The notes: generated by a model from the letters alone, not told the origin. Shown: positions 33,949-42,460, counted from the stretch's first letter. The stretch: DNA of 64,000 nt from Candidatus Nanohaloarchaea archaeon (GCA_014297435.1 JACOQA010000001.1:62001-126000); one strand, 5' to 3'. Made by a program: numbers and translations.

Positions 33949-34022
33949 TGGGTTCGCCCGGATTCGAACCGGGGATCTCCGCCATGTCAAGGCGGTGTCA
34001 TAACCAACTAGACCACGAACCC
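33949..34022 (-). tRNA. trnV: tRNA-Val(GAC)
   Basis: Complement strand: acceptor GGGTTCG/CGAACCC with A73, D-stem GTCT/TGAC (imperfect), anticodon stem CCGCC/GGCGG with loop TTGACAT giving anticodon GAC, and T-arm CCCGG-TTCGAAT-CCGGG. The product reads Val codon GUC. No intron. CCA is not encoded. Confidence 0.93.
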
Positions 34023-34094
34023 TCTATATTTTCGGTACTTAACTTACTTTTTTGTACCTTGTAGTACCTATGTTTCCGGATGGTCAGGTTACGC

Positions 34095-34102
34095 TTAAAT
34101 AA
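34095..34102 (+). promoter_or_regulatory. TATA box upstream of the zinc-ribbon gene
   Basis: TTAAATAA is centred about 40 bases before the ATG at 34139, leaving a predicted leader of about 15 bases with a G-rich GTGGGG ribosome-site candidate. Confidence 0.35.
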
Positions 34103-34138
34103 CTCGGAGAATACAAGTACATAGAGTGCGTGGGGAAA

Positions 34139-34288
34139 ATGGTAAAATGCGACAACTGTGAACGAGACCTGAACGTTGATCCCGTGGACAAACCAGAAGT
34201 CGACTGGGTAAAAGTAGTATGCAGCGAATGCGGAGAAGTCAAAGACATCTCCATGATTAGATTATCTGCCACCACCTCACGGAAGTAG
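34139..34288 (+). CDS. Small zinc-ribbon protein
   Basis: A 49-residue protein with two CxxC knuckles: CDNC at residues 4-7 and CSEC at 28-31, separated by an acidic stretch (DVDPVDKPEVDW), the layout of a zinc ribbon. A TATA box lies upstream. Zinc binding is a good inference; function is unknown, though such mini-ribbons in archaea are often transcription or ribosome-associated. It is followed 16 bases later by a two-helix membrane protein. Confidence 0.6.
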   Translation: MVKCDNCERDLNVDPVDKPEVDWVKVVCSECGEVKDISMIRLSATTSRK

Positions 34289-34304
34289 CCCCGGCTATGG
34301 AAAA

Positions 34305-34655
34305 ATGGAAGGTTTAAAATACATTCTACGCTCAAAGAGTACTGTGGCAGATGAAAGCAGCGGATTTAGGATAATACAGTTAACGGTGAAGGCACTTTTA
34401 GTTGAAGTTATAGCTATCTTCGGTGCGGTTGCCGCTGTGTTTATGCAACTCTCATTTCTGACGGCGCAATCCCTCTCAAAAATCGTGAATATAGCTATAC
34501 CTCTAGTAATTTTGACATACGCAGCTATGTGGCATGGTTACAAGAAAGACAAAGAATACCTAAAACAGAAATACGGGAAAACGCCTTCTGCAAAGCCCAT
34601 TAAAGGGATTGGCCTATTCCTCTACTCAAGGCAAAGAGCGAAAATAGTAGAGTAG
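34305..34655 (+). CDS. Small membrane protein with two helices, unknown
   Basis: A 116-residue protein with a basic cytoplasmic N-terminus, two hydrophobic helices (about 30-50 and 58-76) and a basic C-terminal tail (KKDKEYLKQKYGK). No family recognised. The basic tails on both sides of the helix pair predict both ends inside. It lies between the zinc-ribbon gene and pyrophosphatase, each of which seems to have its own promoter. Confidence 0.55.
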   Translation: MEGLKYILRSKSTVADESSGFRIIQLTVKALLVEVIAIFGAVAAVFMQLSFLTAQSLSKIVNIAIPLVILTYAAMWHGYKKDKEYLKQKYGKTPSAKPIKGIGLFLYSRQRAKIVE

Positions 34656-34706
34656 TAGATGCCAGAACGGTTTTAAGCTTCTTACATCAAACTTTTCTTG
34701 GTAAAT

Positions 34707-35240
34707 ATGGTTAACAAGTGGCAGGACTACGAAACAGGTCCGGAAGCACCGGATGTAATTAACGCAGTAATCGAAAACCCTTCAGGCGAACAAAATAAAT
34801 ATGAGTATGACAAGGAAAAAGAATCCGTTGTTCTAGATAGAGTGCTTTACTCTTCGATTCAGTATCCGGGCGACTACGGTTTCATCCCGCAAGCCTATTA
34901 CGAAGACGAAGATCCGATGGACATCCTAGTCTTGACAACACATTCAACATTCCCTGGATGCGTTATCGAGGTAAGACCTGTAGGAATTCTTTACATGGAC
35001 GATGGCGGAGAGCAGGACGACAACATCATCGCCGTACCCACTGAAGACCCGAGATGGAACAACGTAACCGATCTTGACGACGTAAACGAGCACAAGAAGA
35101 AGGAGATCAAGGAGTTCTTCAAGACCTACAAGAACCTCGAACCCAAGAAAGAGGTCAAGATCGAGGGATGGGGCGGAAAAGAAGAAGCTAAGGAAGCAAT
35201 AGAAAGAAGTCAAGAACTTTACGAAGATAAGTTCGAGTAA
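34707..35240 (+). CDS. ppa: Inorganic pyrophosphatase (family I)
   Basis: Soluble Mg-dependent enzyme that hydrolyses pyrophosphate to phosphate, 177 residues. The family I signature DEDPMDILVL (near residue 72), with its metal-binding aspartates, is preceded by the conserved substrate-site string YPGDYGFIPQAYYEDEDP. Further along come the VGILYMDDGGEQDDNIIAVP box and the TYKNLEPKK lysines. The ATG at 34707 is preferred over the TTG three codons upstream. TTTTAAGC near 34670 is a probable TATA element. It supports DNA, RNA and protein synthesis by removing pyrophosphate. Confidence 0.96.
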   Translation: MVNKWQDYETGPEAPDVINAVIENPSGEQNKYEYDKEKESVVLDRVLYSSIQYPGDYGFIPQAYYEDEDPMDILVLTTHSTFPGCVIEVRPVGILYMDDGGEQDDNIIAVPTEDPRWNNVTDLDDVNEHKKKEIKEFFKTYKNLEPKKEVKIEGWGGKEEAKEAIERSQELYEDKFE

Positions 35241-35270
35241 AATTGAGGTGAAAGCCCTCTTCGCTTTCTA

Positions 35271-35522
35271 TTATTCTAATCTTCCTCTTATGACTTCAGT
35301 AACTTCCTCCAGATCATAGATTAGGGCTCTCTCTACACTAATATTTCCGTTAAGCTTCCTGACCTCATCAACGTAAAAATTATCCTCGTTCTCGAAAATA
35401 ACATACTTGTGTTTTACAGCGCTCAAACTAGGATTATCTCCCTCCCAGTATTTCTCAAAGACTTCATCAGCCAGTTCATCTTCAAGGTCTGAGTAGTATT
35501 CAAGTCTAGAGTGTGCTGCCAC
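35271..35522 (-). CDS. Small acidic protein, unknown
   Basis: An 83-residue acidic protein with predicted alpha and beta elements (VIFENEDNFYVDEV then RALIYDLEEVTEVI). It converges with the pyrophosphatase gene and is the last leftward frame before the ABC exporter genes. No homologous family recognised, no membrane or metal motif. Confidence 0.5.
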   Translation of the reverse strand: MAAHSRLEYYSDLEDELADEVFEKYWEGDNPSLSAVKHKYVIFENEDNFYVDEVRKLNGNISVERALIYDLEEVTEVIRGRLE

Positions 35523-35549
35523 TTCGCAAATATGGTTGCCAAAATTATT

Positions 35550-36353
35550 TTAGCTACCGGTACTCGAATACCTTGAAACCCCGAAACTCCAGAAACGGTA
35601 TGCCAAGAGATAGAAGAAAGGTCCGGCAAATAGCGAGACCAACTGCATGGCACCCCAAGAGCCTTTCTCAAGGAAAACTGTTGCAGGGAAGAACGTTGCG
35701 AATGCGAAAGGAATCAACGTAACCAGAAGGATCTGAATCCCCGAGCTATAGATGCCGTAGGGGTACTTCCGGAAATCACTTAGGTTGAATAATATCCAGA
35801 CGATTTGCTGGCTTTTCCCAAGCCAGAAAGCGGATGTTGAAGCAACCAGATATATAGCGCCGAATATTAGAACTCCTGAAACAATAGCTGGTATGGCGTA
35901 CAGCAGTTTCAGAGCTGTTACCTCAATTCCTAACTGTGTTCCTGAGTAAACCACCATCGCGATACTCCCAATTAGCTTGGCTATATTGCTGTCGTTAACG
36001 CCATCGGCGTAAACCTGGAAGAGAGGATTTAACGGTCTTACAAGAAATCTGTCGAAGTCTCCCGTAATAACGTAATTTTCTCCGAATCTGTAAGTGTTGA
36101 GGAAGAATATGTGGTGGAGGTTCATCACTATTCCTCCGAAACCTGCCAGGAAGAGCATCTCGTCGAAGCTCCAGCCGTAGATAGTCTCTACCTGTGTAAA
36201 GAGGAGTCCGAGGAATGCGACAGATATACCTATCTCGATAAATCTCCCTAATAGGCTGAGATAGGTGTCTCCGTGGTAGATAAGTCTTGTCTTTACGTAT
36301 TGCTTGAAATACAGAGCATAGATTCTCAAGTATCTCTTAATCATCTCTTTCAT
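35550..36353 (-). CDS. ABC-2 type exporter permease (COG3694-like)
   Basis: Membrane subunit of an ABC exporter, 267 residues from the ATG at 36353, whose ATGA overlaps the stop of the partner permease gene; a start 25 codons upstream would extend into that gene. Six hydrophobic segments are visible. The amphipathic N-terminus with the motif YHGDTYLSLLGRFIEIGI and the later FGENYVITGDFDRFLVRPLNP segment resemble the DUF990/COG3694 family. It pairs with the permease at 36350 and the ATPase at 37142. Substrate unknown; related systems export drugs or lipids. Confidence 0.87.
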   Translation of the reverse strand: MKEMIKRYLRIYALYFKQYVKTRLIYHGDTYLSLLGRFIEIGISVAFLGLLFTQVETIYGWSFDEMLFLAGFGGIVMNLHHIFFLNTYRFGENYVITGDFDRFLVRPLNPLFQVYADGVNDSNIAKLIGSIAMVVYSGTQLGIEVTALKLLYAIPAIVSGVLIFGAIYLVASTSAFWLGKSQQIVWILFNLSDFRKYPYGIYSSGIQILLVTLIPFAFATFFPATVFLEKGSWGAMQLVSLFAGPFFYLLAYRFWSFGVSRYSSTGS

Positions 36354-37138
36354 CCGCCTTGCACCGTTAACTGTTTTCTGGCTTTCCGCCAGAGGAAAGC
36401 GCCTACGATCAGAAGGATCGCTGTCCATGTGATTTGGTGTAGCATAAGTTTTAGGGCTTCAGTGCCGGTTGCCGAGCCCATGAAGATCCTGACTGGTGTG
36501 TCAGTCATTCCCTTAAAAGGCAGGATATTGAATATTGGGGCTATTGATGCAGGAAGTAGGTATAGAGGAAACATTTTGCCGGAGAAAAGGCTTATAGCAA
36601 GATTCCTCATCATCCTGATACTCCATCCTACCTTCGTCCAAAATACCATTACTGATGTTATGAATGCTAGGCTGAAAACAAGGTTGAAAGCTAGGAACAG
36701 GCTTACAAGGAATAATAGTAGTTGAGAGACTGAAGGTACTGCGACATTAAAGAAAAGCCCTCCTGCAACTAGTATAGGAGCAGCAATAACTATTGATTCG
36801 AAGATCTTCCAGCCTGCTTCATGAGTATACGTGTAACCTCTTATGGACATAGGTCTCTTTAATTCGTCTGTTATAGAACCGTCTCTGATCTTATTTCCTA
36901 GAAACATTTCTGTCTGGAGATTGGTCGCTCTTCCAACGGCCTGACCAATCGCTAAGTAGCTCATGACCTGTACAAGCCCACCCTCTATACTTCCTGATGA
37001 GGCGATAGCGCTCCAGATGGCGTAGTAAAGCACAAGAGTCAATAGAGAGTTGATTACGTTGACGAAAGCTACTGTCTTGTAGGCTGCTGCTTCCTTTAAT
37101 GCGATTTTCAGCGACTGGAAGTATTTTCCCCAGTACAT
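36350..37138 (-). CDS. ABC-2 type exporter permease (COG4587-like)
   Basis: Second membrane subunit, 262 residues, six hydrophobic segments, with the cytoplasmic FLGNKIRDGSITDELKRPMS loop that in this family precedes the third helix. It starts three bases after the ATPase gene stop and overlaps the next permease by four bases, so the three form one transcription unit. The combination COG4586-COG4587-COG3694 is a recurrent exporter operon in bacteria and archaea. Confidence 0.87.
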   Translation of the reverse strand: MYWGKYFQSLKIALKEAAAYKTVAFVNVINSLLTLVLYYAIWSAIASSGSIEGGLVQVMSYLAIGQAVGRATNLQTEMFLGNKIRDGSITDELKRPMSIRGYTYTHEAGWKIFESIVIAAPILVAGGLFFNVAVPSVSQLLLFLVSLFLAFNLVFSLAFITSVMVFWTKVGWSIRMMRNLAISLFSGKMFPLYLLPASIAPIFNILPFKGMTDTPVRIFMGSATGTEALKLMLHQITWTAILLIVGAFLWRKARKQLTVQGG

Positions 37139-37141
37139 AGA

Positions 37142-38122
37142 TTACAGTCCCTCGTTGTAGATCTTCCTGACAACTGAATCGATATCAGGCTCTTTTATCT
37201 TGAAGTCGATAACCTCGTAATCTTGAAGTATTTCCGACATCAAGTCGGCTGCAGAAACTTTTTCTCTGTTAAAAACAACCTCTGTCTCGCCATTTTCTTT
37301 TTCCACACTTTCAACACCCTCTATGGTAAGTTTAAACTCTTCAGGGTTCTTAACATCCATCACTAATCTCCTAGATGTAAAGCGGTCGATCAGGGAGTCA
37401 AGTTGACCGTCATAGATCTTTTTGCCTCCGTCCAGCACGACCACTCTTTCACATAGATCTTCTATATCGTCCATATCGTGTGTTGTCAACATTACTGTAG
37501 TATCTTTCTCTCGGTTCATCTTTCTGATAAAGTCACGGATTCTCTCTTTTACAGCGATATCAAGACCGATTGTCGGCTCATCCAGATAGACAATTTTTGG
37601 GTGGTGGAGGAATGCTGCAGCCAGTTCACACCGCATCTTCTGTCCAAGACTTAACTTTCTGACAGGTTGGTCCCAAAATTCGGAGAGCTGTAGTACTTCG
37701 TCAAACTCTTCTATCCTTTTGTCATAGTCTTCATCTGTAACTTCGTAGATTTCTTTAAGAAGACGGAAAGATTCTTTGACGGGTAGATCCCACCATAGCT
37801 GAGTTTTTTGGCCGAAGACAACGCCTATGTCCATCGCGTTCTTCTTTCTCTCTTCGTAGGGATTGCGACCATTTACTTCGATCTCACCTTCTGAGGGTTT
37901 GAGGATTCCGGTCAGCATTTTGACTGTGGTAGATTTTCCTGCGCCGTTTGAACCAATATAACCTACTATCTCTCCCTCATTGATCTCGAGGTTTAGGTCT
38001 TCTACGGCTTTCACTTCTTCGTATTCTCGTTTGAAGAAGTTTTTCAGGTATCCTTTGACACCCTCTCCCTGCTGGTAGATCTTGAATGTCTTCGAAAGGT
38101 TTTCAGCCCTGATTAATGTCAT
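37142..38122 (-). CDS. ABC exporter ATPase subunit
   Basis: ATP-binding subunit that drives the two permeases downstream, 326 residues from the ATG at 38122 (MTLIRAENLSKTF). Walker A GSNGAGKST is at 57-65, the Q-loop GQKTQLWWDLP near 105-115, signature LSLGQK near residue 155, and Walker B IVYLDEPTIGLD near 175. The C-terminal extension (about 230-326) with a beta-alpha-beta pattern is typical of the COG4586 branch. A longer frame with an upstream ATG adds a Cys-containing tail that does not fit the family. Confidence 0.95.
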   Translation of the reverse strand: MTLIRAENLSKTFKIYQQGEGVKGYLKNFFKREYEEVKAVEDLNLEINEGEIVGYIGSNGAGKSTTVKMLTGILKPSEGEIEVNGRNPYEERKKNAMDIGVVFGQKTQLWWDLPVKESFRLLKEIYEVTDEDYDKRIEEFDEVLQLSEFWDQPVRKLSLGQKMRCELAAAFLHHPKIVYLDEPTIGLDIAVKERIRDFIRKMNREKDTTVMLTTHDMDDIEDLCERVVVLDGGKKIYDGQLDSLIDRFTSRRLVMDVKNPEEFKLTIEGVESVEKENGETEVVFNREKVSAADLMSEILQDYEVIDFKIKEPDIDSVVRKIYNEGL

Positions 38123-38375
38123 AGTCCATTCTTTTTGAGAATGCTTTTTAATCGCTCCTAAACATCCAAAAAACATTATATGTTACTATTATCTAATAAT
38201 AATTATGTCTTCTTTGGATCCCCGCTCTCCAAAAGACGCCCATCAAAGACTTCACCTCGACCTTGCATACAATGAGAGCGGCGAATACAGTACTGAAACC
38301 GTGGAATAAGACTTCCAGGGACTACGGGTTGACTTTTGAGATCTCGAGCTAAATCAGTAAAGTGAAGGTAAGTTT
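38123..38375. other. Intergenic region upstream of the ABC exporter
   Basis: An AT-rich stretch just upstream of the ABC operon should hold its promoter on the complement. Going right, it includes a short rightward frame (38205-38309). A leftward 60-codon frame here is Cys/Arg-rich and unlike the acidic proteome, so I do not call it. The rest of the 515-base gap to the helicase is taken up by the orphan frame listed separately. Confidence 0.4.
38205..38309 (+). CDS. Possible 34-residue small protein
   Basis: ATG at 38205 about 28 bases after an ATTATATG stretch; the product opens MSSLDPRSPKDAHQRLHLDL and continues acidic to a TAA at 38307-38309. Composition matches the acidic proteome better than overlapping frames, but nothing else supports it. 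It could equally be chance or the remnant of a longer gene. Confidence 0.25.
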   Translation: MSSLDPRSPKDAHQRLHLDLAYNESGEYSTETVE

Positions 38376-38645
38376 TCAGGCACATTCATGTGTTGTCATG
38401 GCTTTATTACCGATCAAATCGATTCCTTCAGGTCTATCGAAGATATATACTGCGAAAGCGTCCGTATTAAACCTTTGTAGCGGTTCGAGTAAATAGTCTC
38501 CCTCGAAACACTCATCAGGTTGTCTCTGTGAACAATGGTAGTCGGAGAGAATTTTTTTGGTCTCCGAAACTATTCCTTCGTAATTAAACAGGTTTTCACT
38601 GATAATAGGGTGTTTTCGAAATAGTGGTAAGTCTCCACTACTCTT
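38376..38645 (-). pseudogene. Orphan coding-like frame without a normal start codon
   Basis: Directly after the helicase gene on the same strand, an 89-codon frame is open with protein-like composition. Segments such as LFNYEGIVSETKKILSDYHC, QPDECFEGDYLLEPLQRF and AFAVYIFDRPEGIDLIGNK read as a real soluble domain. No ATG or GTG occurs before a late TTG; the candidates are ATT, ATC or CTG. The frame starts inside the last codons of the helicase gene in a different register. It may be a 5'-deleted gene remnant, a domain reached by frameshifting from the helicase, or a gene with a rare start. No family recognised. Confidence 0.45.
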
Positions 38646-40311
38646 CTACCGTCACCGGAACGCCTTTCTCTTTTAGGTGCTCGACCTGTCTTTTCACAAA
38701 GTCTTCCTCGTTCGAGCCCTTGGTCGCGATGATGTAGACTTGGGCGTCGCCGAAAGGACGCATAACTCTTCCAGCTCTCTGTGTTGCCTGTCTTCTTGAA
38801 CCTCCCTGTCCTGAGGCAATAATACCTACCTCGGCGTCAGGGAGATCAAGTCCTTCATCTCCGATCCTTGAAACGATCACGGTATCGATCTCATCGTTCC
38901 TGAACTTCTCGAAGTAATCTTCTCTATCCTCGAAATCTGTCTCTCCCGAGATGAATGGGATGTCGAACTCTTCGGAAAGCTCTTCGCCCTGTTCAATCCA
39001 GTCGCAGAAAAGAATTGTTTTATCGTTCTCGTGTTTTTCGAGTAAGTCTTCGATGTACTGTGTCTTTCTCGGGTTCTTCGAGGCAATAATCGCCTTCTTG
39101 AAACCTGAGGCTTGGTTGTACTTGTTTCTGTAGAAGTCGCTTTCCCACTCAACGAGCTGGATCTCGACATCCGGCTTCAACACATAATTATCCTGGAAGA
39201 AGCGAGCCCAGTCGGCACCTATCTCTCTTCCGATCAAGGCGAAGATTTCCTTCTCCTTCGAGTCCTCTCTTACAGGCGAGGCTGAAAGACCGATTCTTCT
39301 AGTAGATTGAAGGGATGCTGTTTTTCTGAAAAGCTTCGAAGGAATGTGGTGAACCTCATCGAAGATGATGAGACCCCAGTCGTTCCTGAATAGCGAGGTT
39401 TTCTCCCCGGCCATGTGGTAAGTTGCGATTGTAACGTCGTTCATCTGTTTCTCGTCGCCGTGGTACTCTCCGATCTGATCCTCGGTCAAAGTAGTTTTGT
39501 CCAATAGTTCGCGTTTCCACTGACCGACAAGAGAACGCTGAGGTACTAAAACCAGAGTTGGTGCGTCAACCTTCGCCATCAAACCAATAGAGGTGACTGT
39601 CTTTCCTGAACCTGCAGGGTTCGCAAGAACGGCCGCCTTCTTCTCATAAGCTCTTTCAACATACTCTTTTTGGTAGTCCCTGAGTTCAATTCCATCGAGG
39701 TCTGCGCCGATCTTTTCATCGACTTCTCTAAATTTAGAATTGTCCTCGACAGGATAACCTTTCTTCAGTAGGACCTCTTTAATCTTCGCTCTGCTTTTAG
39801 CACCCATCGCAATTCTTGAGGCTTCGTCAGTGAGATCAACTACAAGGTTCTCTCTTACATCTTCGATGGAACGAGCCCACTCCATTCTCTCCTTGTTTGA
39901 AGCTTCAAGAGTGTGGTAGGTCCCTCTGTGTTCGATTGAGAACACTTCCTGTCTCTCGTAAGTTCTTTCAAGCCAGGAAAGAAAGTTGGGGTAGCTTCCA
40001 AGAATTCTAGTATATTTCTCCTTCATCTCTTCGAGCGATAGATCGGAGTTCCAGATATCCATCTGTTTAACTTTGTACTTGTAGTGGTCGCCGCTCGATG
40101 TGTCCATGTGAGCGATCTCCGACATCTCATTCAAGGTCTCATCATCAGGATTCGAAAGAATGATTTCTCTCTGGGGCTCAAAGAAAACAACGTTCTCTTC
40201 CGAGCTCTCCTCTACGGAATCGGATTCGCCGGTTTCTTGATTTCTTAACTGTTTAATTTCGTCGATAAGTTCCTCGCGCGAAAGGTCTTCAAGCGCCTTT
40301 TCGTTGGTCAT
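38638..40311 (-). CDS. XPB/Rad25-like superfamily 2 DNA helicase
   Basis: SF2 helicase of the XPB (Rad25/Ssl2) type found across archaea, about 557 residues from the ATG at 40311, which is preceded by AGGTGTGG. An N-terminal acidic region of about 190 residues is variable. The motor has Walker A NPAGSGKT, motif Ia LVPQRSLVGQW, DExH as FDEVHH, motif III GLSASPVRED, and motif VI QATQRAGRVMRP. Likely function: DNA unwinding in repair or transcription; archaeal XPB roles are not settled. The frame following the stop codon (38376-38645) is anomalous. Confidence 0.92.
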   Translation of the reverse strand: MTNEKALEDLSREELIDEIKQLRNQETGESDSVEESSEENVVFFEPQREIILSNPDDETLNEMSEIAHMDTSSGDHYKYKVKQMDIWNSDLSLEEMKEKYTRILGSYPNFLSWLERTYERQEVFSIEHRGTYHTLEASNKERMEWARSIEDVRENLVVDLTDEASRIAMGAKSRAKIKEVLLKKGYPVEDNSKFREVDEKIGADLDGIELRDYQKEYVERAYEKKAAVLANPAGSGKTVTSIGLMAKVDAPTLVLVPQRSLVGQWKRELLDKTTLTEDQIGEYHGDEKQMNDVTIATYHMAGEKTSLFRNDWGLIIFDEVHHIPSKLFRKTASLQSTRRIGLSASPVREDSKEKEIFALIGREIGADWARFFQDNYVLKPDVEIQLVEWESDFYRNKYNQASGFKKAIIASKNPRKTQYIEDLLEKHENDKTILFCDWIEQGEELSEEFDIPFISGETDFEDREDYFEKFRNDEIDTVIVSRIGDEGLDLPDAEVGIIASGQGGSRRQATQRAGRVMRPFGDAQVYIIATKGSNEEDFVKRQVEHLKEKGVPVTVEE

Positions 40312-40387
40312 GCCACACCTTCTGTAACACAAACCTTAAATCCTTGATCAAGGTCAGATTCTCTCAAAAAGCAAATTTTGTCAACGG

Positions 40388-40394
40388 TTTAAAT
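40388..40394 (+). promoter_or_regulatory. TATA box of the methyltransferase-rpoL pair
   Basis: GG-TTTAAAT is centred 26 bases before the GTG at 40417, supporting both a leaderless transcript and the GTG as the true start. Confidence 0.5.
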
Positions 40395-40416
40395 CTGGCG
40401 CATACCTATATTAGAT

Positions 40417-41016
40417 GTGAAATCGGAGCTTATCCAGAAACTATCAAAGATTGAAGACTTCGAGGAGCCAAAGGTCTCACTCGAGCAGTATTTAACCCCT
40501 CCAGAACTGGCGGCAGATATACTTCATACAGCATTCATGCAGGAAGATATAGAAGGTAAAGAGGTACTGGATCTTGGTACGGGGACGGGAATTCTCGGTA
40601 TAGGTGCAGCTCTTCTAGGTGCGGATGTTAAAGCTGTGGACAAGGATAAGGATGCGCTTGAGATCGCTGAACAGAACGCTGAGAAACTTGGTATGTCGGA
40701 GTTCATTAGTTTTGAACACTTGGATATCGAAGAAGTTGAGGGAGAATATGATACGGTGGTGATGAACCCTCCTTTCTCTGTGCATTCAGAGATAGGTATT
40801 GACTTCCTGAAGAAGGCTGTAGACGTTTCTAACGTGGTTTACACGGTTTCTCATCCTGGTCGCAGAAAGGCTATAAAAGGTTTTCTCGAGAACTCAAACC
40901 ATAGCTTGGAAGCGCTGGAGCAGTACACGGTTAAACTGCCGGCGACCTATGGCTTCCACACAGAGGAAGCCCGCGAAACCGAGATCGACGTTATCATAAC
41001 GAGGCGAAACAAATAA
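40417..41016 (+). CDS. METTL5-type RNA N6-adenine methyltransferase
   Basis: SAM-dependent methyltransferase of the METTL5/COG2263 family, which in eukaryotes makes an m6A in small-subunit rRNA; an archaeal rRNA target is probable. 199 residues with a GTG start set by the promoter. An N-terminal EQYLTPPELAADIL leads into motif I DLGTGTGILGIGAALLGA (52-69), the acidic VDKD at the end of strand 2, and the catalytic NPPF at 117-120. Translation is coupled to rpoL by a TAATG junction. Confidence 0.93.
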   Translation: MKSELIQKLSKIEDFEEPKVSLEQYLTPPELAADILHTAFMQEDIEGKEVLDLGTGTGILGIGAALLGADVKAVDKDKDALEIAEQNAEKLGMSEFISFEHLDIEEVEGEYDTVVMNPPFSVHSEIGIDFLKKAVDVSNVVYTVSHPGRRKAIKGFLENSNHSLEALEQYTVKLPATYGFHTEEARETEIDVIITRRNK

Positions 41017-41258
41017 TGGAGCTTTCGACAATCGATAAGGAAGGACGAATCATCATCGACATGCAGCAAAACCATACTCTAGGCAATCTTATCAGGAAAG
41101 CTGTCTGGGCGCAGAATGAAGAAGCAGCATACGACAAAGGTCACCCTCTAGGAGACGAATCCAACCTGATCATCGAGTCCGACGAACCTGAAGAAGTTCT
41201 TGAGGACGCGATTGAACAGGCAAGAGAGTGGATGGACGGAGTAGAGTCCGCTTTCTAA
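41016..41258 (+). CDS. rpoL: RNA polymerase subunit L (Rpb11 family)
   Basis: Small assembly subunit of archaeal RNA polymerase, 80 residues, which pairs with subunit D in the alpha-like heterodimer. The Rpb11/RpoL signature NHTLGNLIRKAVW is at residues 19-31, and the C-terminal helix EVLEDAIEQAREWMDGVESAF completes the fold. The gene starts on the stop codon of the methyltransferase. Confidence 0.96.
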   Translation: MELSTIDKEGRIIIDMQQNHTLGNLIRKAVWAQNEEAAYDKGHPLGDESNLIIESDEPEEVLEDAIEQAREWMDGVESAF

Positions 41259-41347
41259 CACTATTTCTGCTACTTCTAGCTTACTCCTGTTTTTATGCAG
41301 CGATTCTCTAAGAAGATTGAAAAGGTATCCTATCCAATTTCGAAACA

Positions 41348-42070
41348 GTGAATACTGAGGATATAGTTGAGAAACTTTCAGCAGTTAAAAGTAGCCGCGA
41401 GTTCAAGGAGTACTACTTTTTTGCCATCGCGTTAATACTCGCATTCGGAACTCTACAGACTGCAGGATCGGTAACGAATACCGATAGACCTGTGGTTACG
41501 GTTGTTTCATGTTCTATGTATCCTGATTACGACGTCGGAGATATAATCGGGGTTCAAGGAACCGGTTACGAGAACATAGAGGTTGGTGACGTTATCGTCT
41601 ACGATGTTCCTAAAAAGGTCGAATTTACTGTTGGTGGAGAGAGACACGTCCTTAATGATTCTAACGCTGCCGACTATACTGAGGCGGGAGCTGTTAAGCT
41701 TCTTCAGGTTGAAGGCGATAGTAAGGCTGCAATAGTCAGTATAGACGGTCAGAACGTTAAGATGATTGAAGGAAAGAGCTTTGATTACGGAGGGCAGTCA
41801 TTCGAGGTAAACAGTATTTCGGGAATGGATATACCGGTTATTCACAGGGTTATCAGGAAGAACTCTGATCATCTGGAAACACAGGGAGATAACACTTTAG
41901 GTCAACACGAGTTTGAGAAAAATATTGAGCCGGAACAGATCTATGGTGAGGCCGTTTTCAAGATTCCGCGCATAGGTCTGGTTAAGATACTGGCTATAGA
42001 CATTCTAGGCATCGGTAATAACGCACCTCTAACTATTGATTCTACTCCGGACTGTCAGGTCAGACCTTGA
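41348..42070 (+). CDS. Signal peptidase I, archaeal type
   Basis: Membrane protease removing Sec signal peptides, 240 residues, GTG start. One N-terminal membrane helix (about 22-40) precedes the catalytic Ser56 in SCSMYPDYDVGDII. The general base is His166 in IPVIHRV, as in archaeal and ER Sec11-type enzymes rather than the bacterial Lys. An Asp in QGDNT near residue 181 completes the site. A second hydrophobic patch near the C-terminus (ILAIDILGIG) could be a short membrane contact. It would process the Sec-type surface proteins at 21333-23344. Confidence 0.93.
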   Translation: MNTEDIVEKLSAVKSSREFKEYYFFAIALILAFGTLQTAGSVTNTDRPVVTVVSCSMYPDYDVGDIIGVQGTGYENIEVGDVIVYDVPKKVEFTVGGERHVLNDSNAADYTEAGAVKLLQVEGDSKAAIVSIDGQNVKMIEGKSFDYGGQSFEVNSISGMDIPVIHRVIRKNSDHLETQGDNTLGQHEFEKNIEPEQIYGEAVFKIPRIGLVKILAIDILGIGNNAPLTIDSTPDCQVRP

Positions 42071-42077
42071 CCCATAC

Positions 42078-42086
42078 TATTTAAAG
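42078..42086 (+). promoter_or_regulatory. TATA box of the TFS gene
   Basis: TATTTAAAG is centred 29 bases before the ATG at 42111, predicting a leaderless mRNA and arguing against the longer upstream frame. Confidence 0.5.
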
Positions 42087-42110
42087 TTAAAGCCGGTAAA
42101 CCCTACAGAT

Positions 42111-42458
42111 ATGGAATTTTGTGACGAATGCGGAGGAATGCTTGTTTCGACAGGTGATGAAGAAAACGCCTCTATGAAATGCAGGAACTGTGGGGAAGCA
42201 CAGTCAGTTGACGGTGAAGAGATGAAGGTCACCGAGGAAAAAGAAGAAGATCCTATGGACAGACTGAATGTTTCTTCTGAAGAAGATCAGGAAACAACTA
42301 GACCTACTACAATGAGGGAATGTCCTTCATGTTCAGAGAATAAACAGGACGAGAAAGAGCACGAATGGTGGATGGAGCAGACAAGAGCTTCAGATGAACC
42401 TGCAACAAGATTTTACGAATGTACTGAATGCGGGAACGTGCACAAGGAGTACGACTAG
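42111..42458 (+). CDS. tfs: Transcription factor S (TFIIS-like cleavage factor)
   Basis: Stimulates RNA cleavage by stalled archaeal RNA polymerase; 115 residues. The N-terminal zinc ribbon has CDEC and CRNC knuckles (4-7, 26-29). An acidic linker follows, then the C-terminal ribbon CPSC...CTEC enclosing the conserved QTRASDEPATRFYEC, where the Asp-Glu tip enters the polymerase active site. The start is chosen by homology and by the TATA box 29 bases upstream; the longer frame that overlaps the signal peptidase gene is rejected. Confidence 0.95.
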   Translation: MEFCDECGGMLVSTGDEENASMKCRNCGEAQSVDGEEMKVTEEKEEDPMDRLNVSSEEDQETTRPTTMRECPSCSENKQDEKEHEWWMEQTRASDEPATRFYECTECGNVHKEYD

Positions 42459-42460
42459 AG

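Noticed and set aside
38203-38385. Leftward 60-codon frame in the gap before the ABC exporter
   Set aside because: Cys/Arg-rich composition, overlap with other weak frames and no ribosome site; not supported as a gene.
42036-42110. N-terminal extension of the TFS frame
   Set aside because: It overlaps the signal peptidase gene, has no family similarity, and the TATA box is placed for the ATG at 42111.
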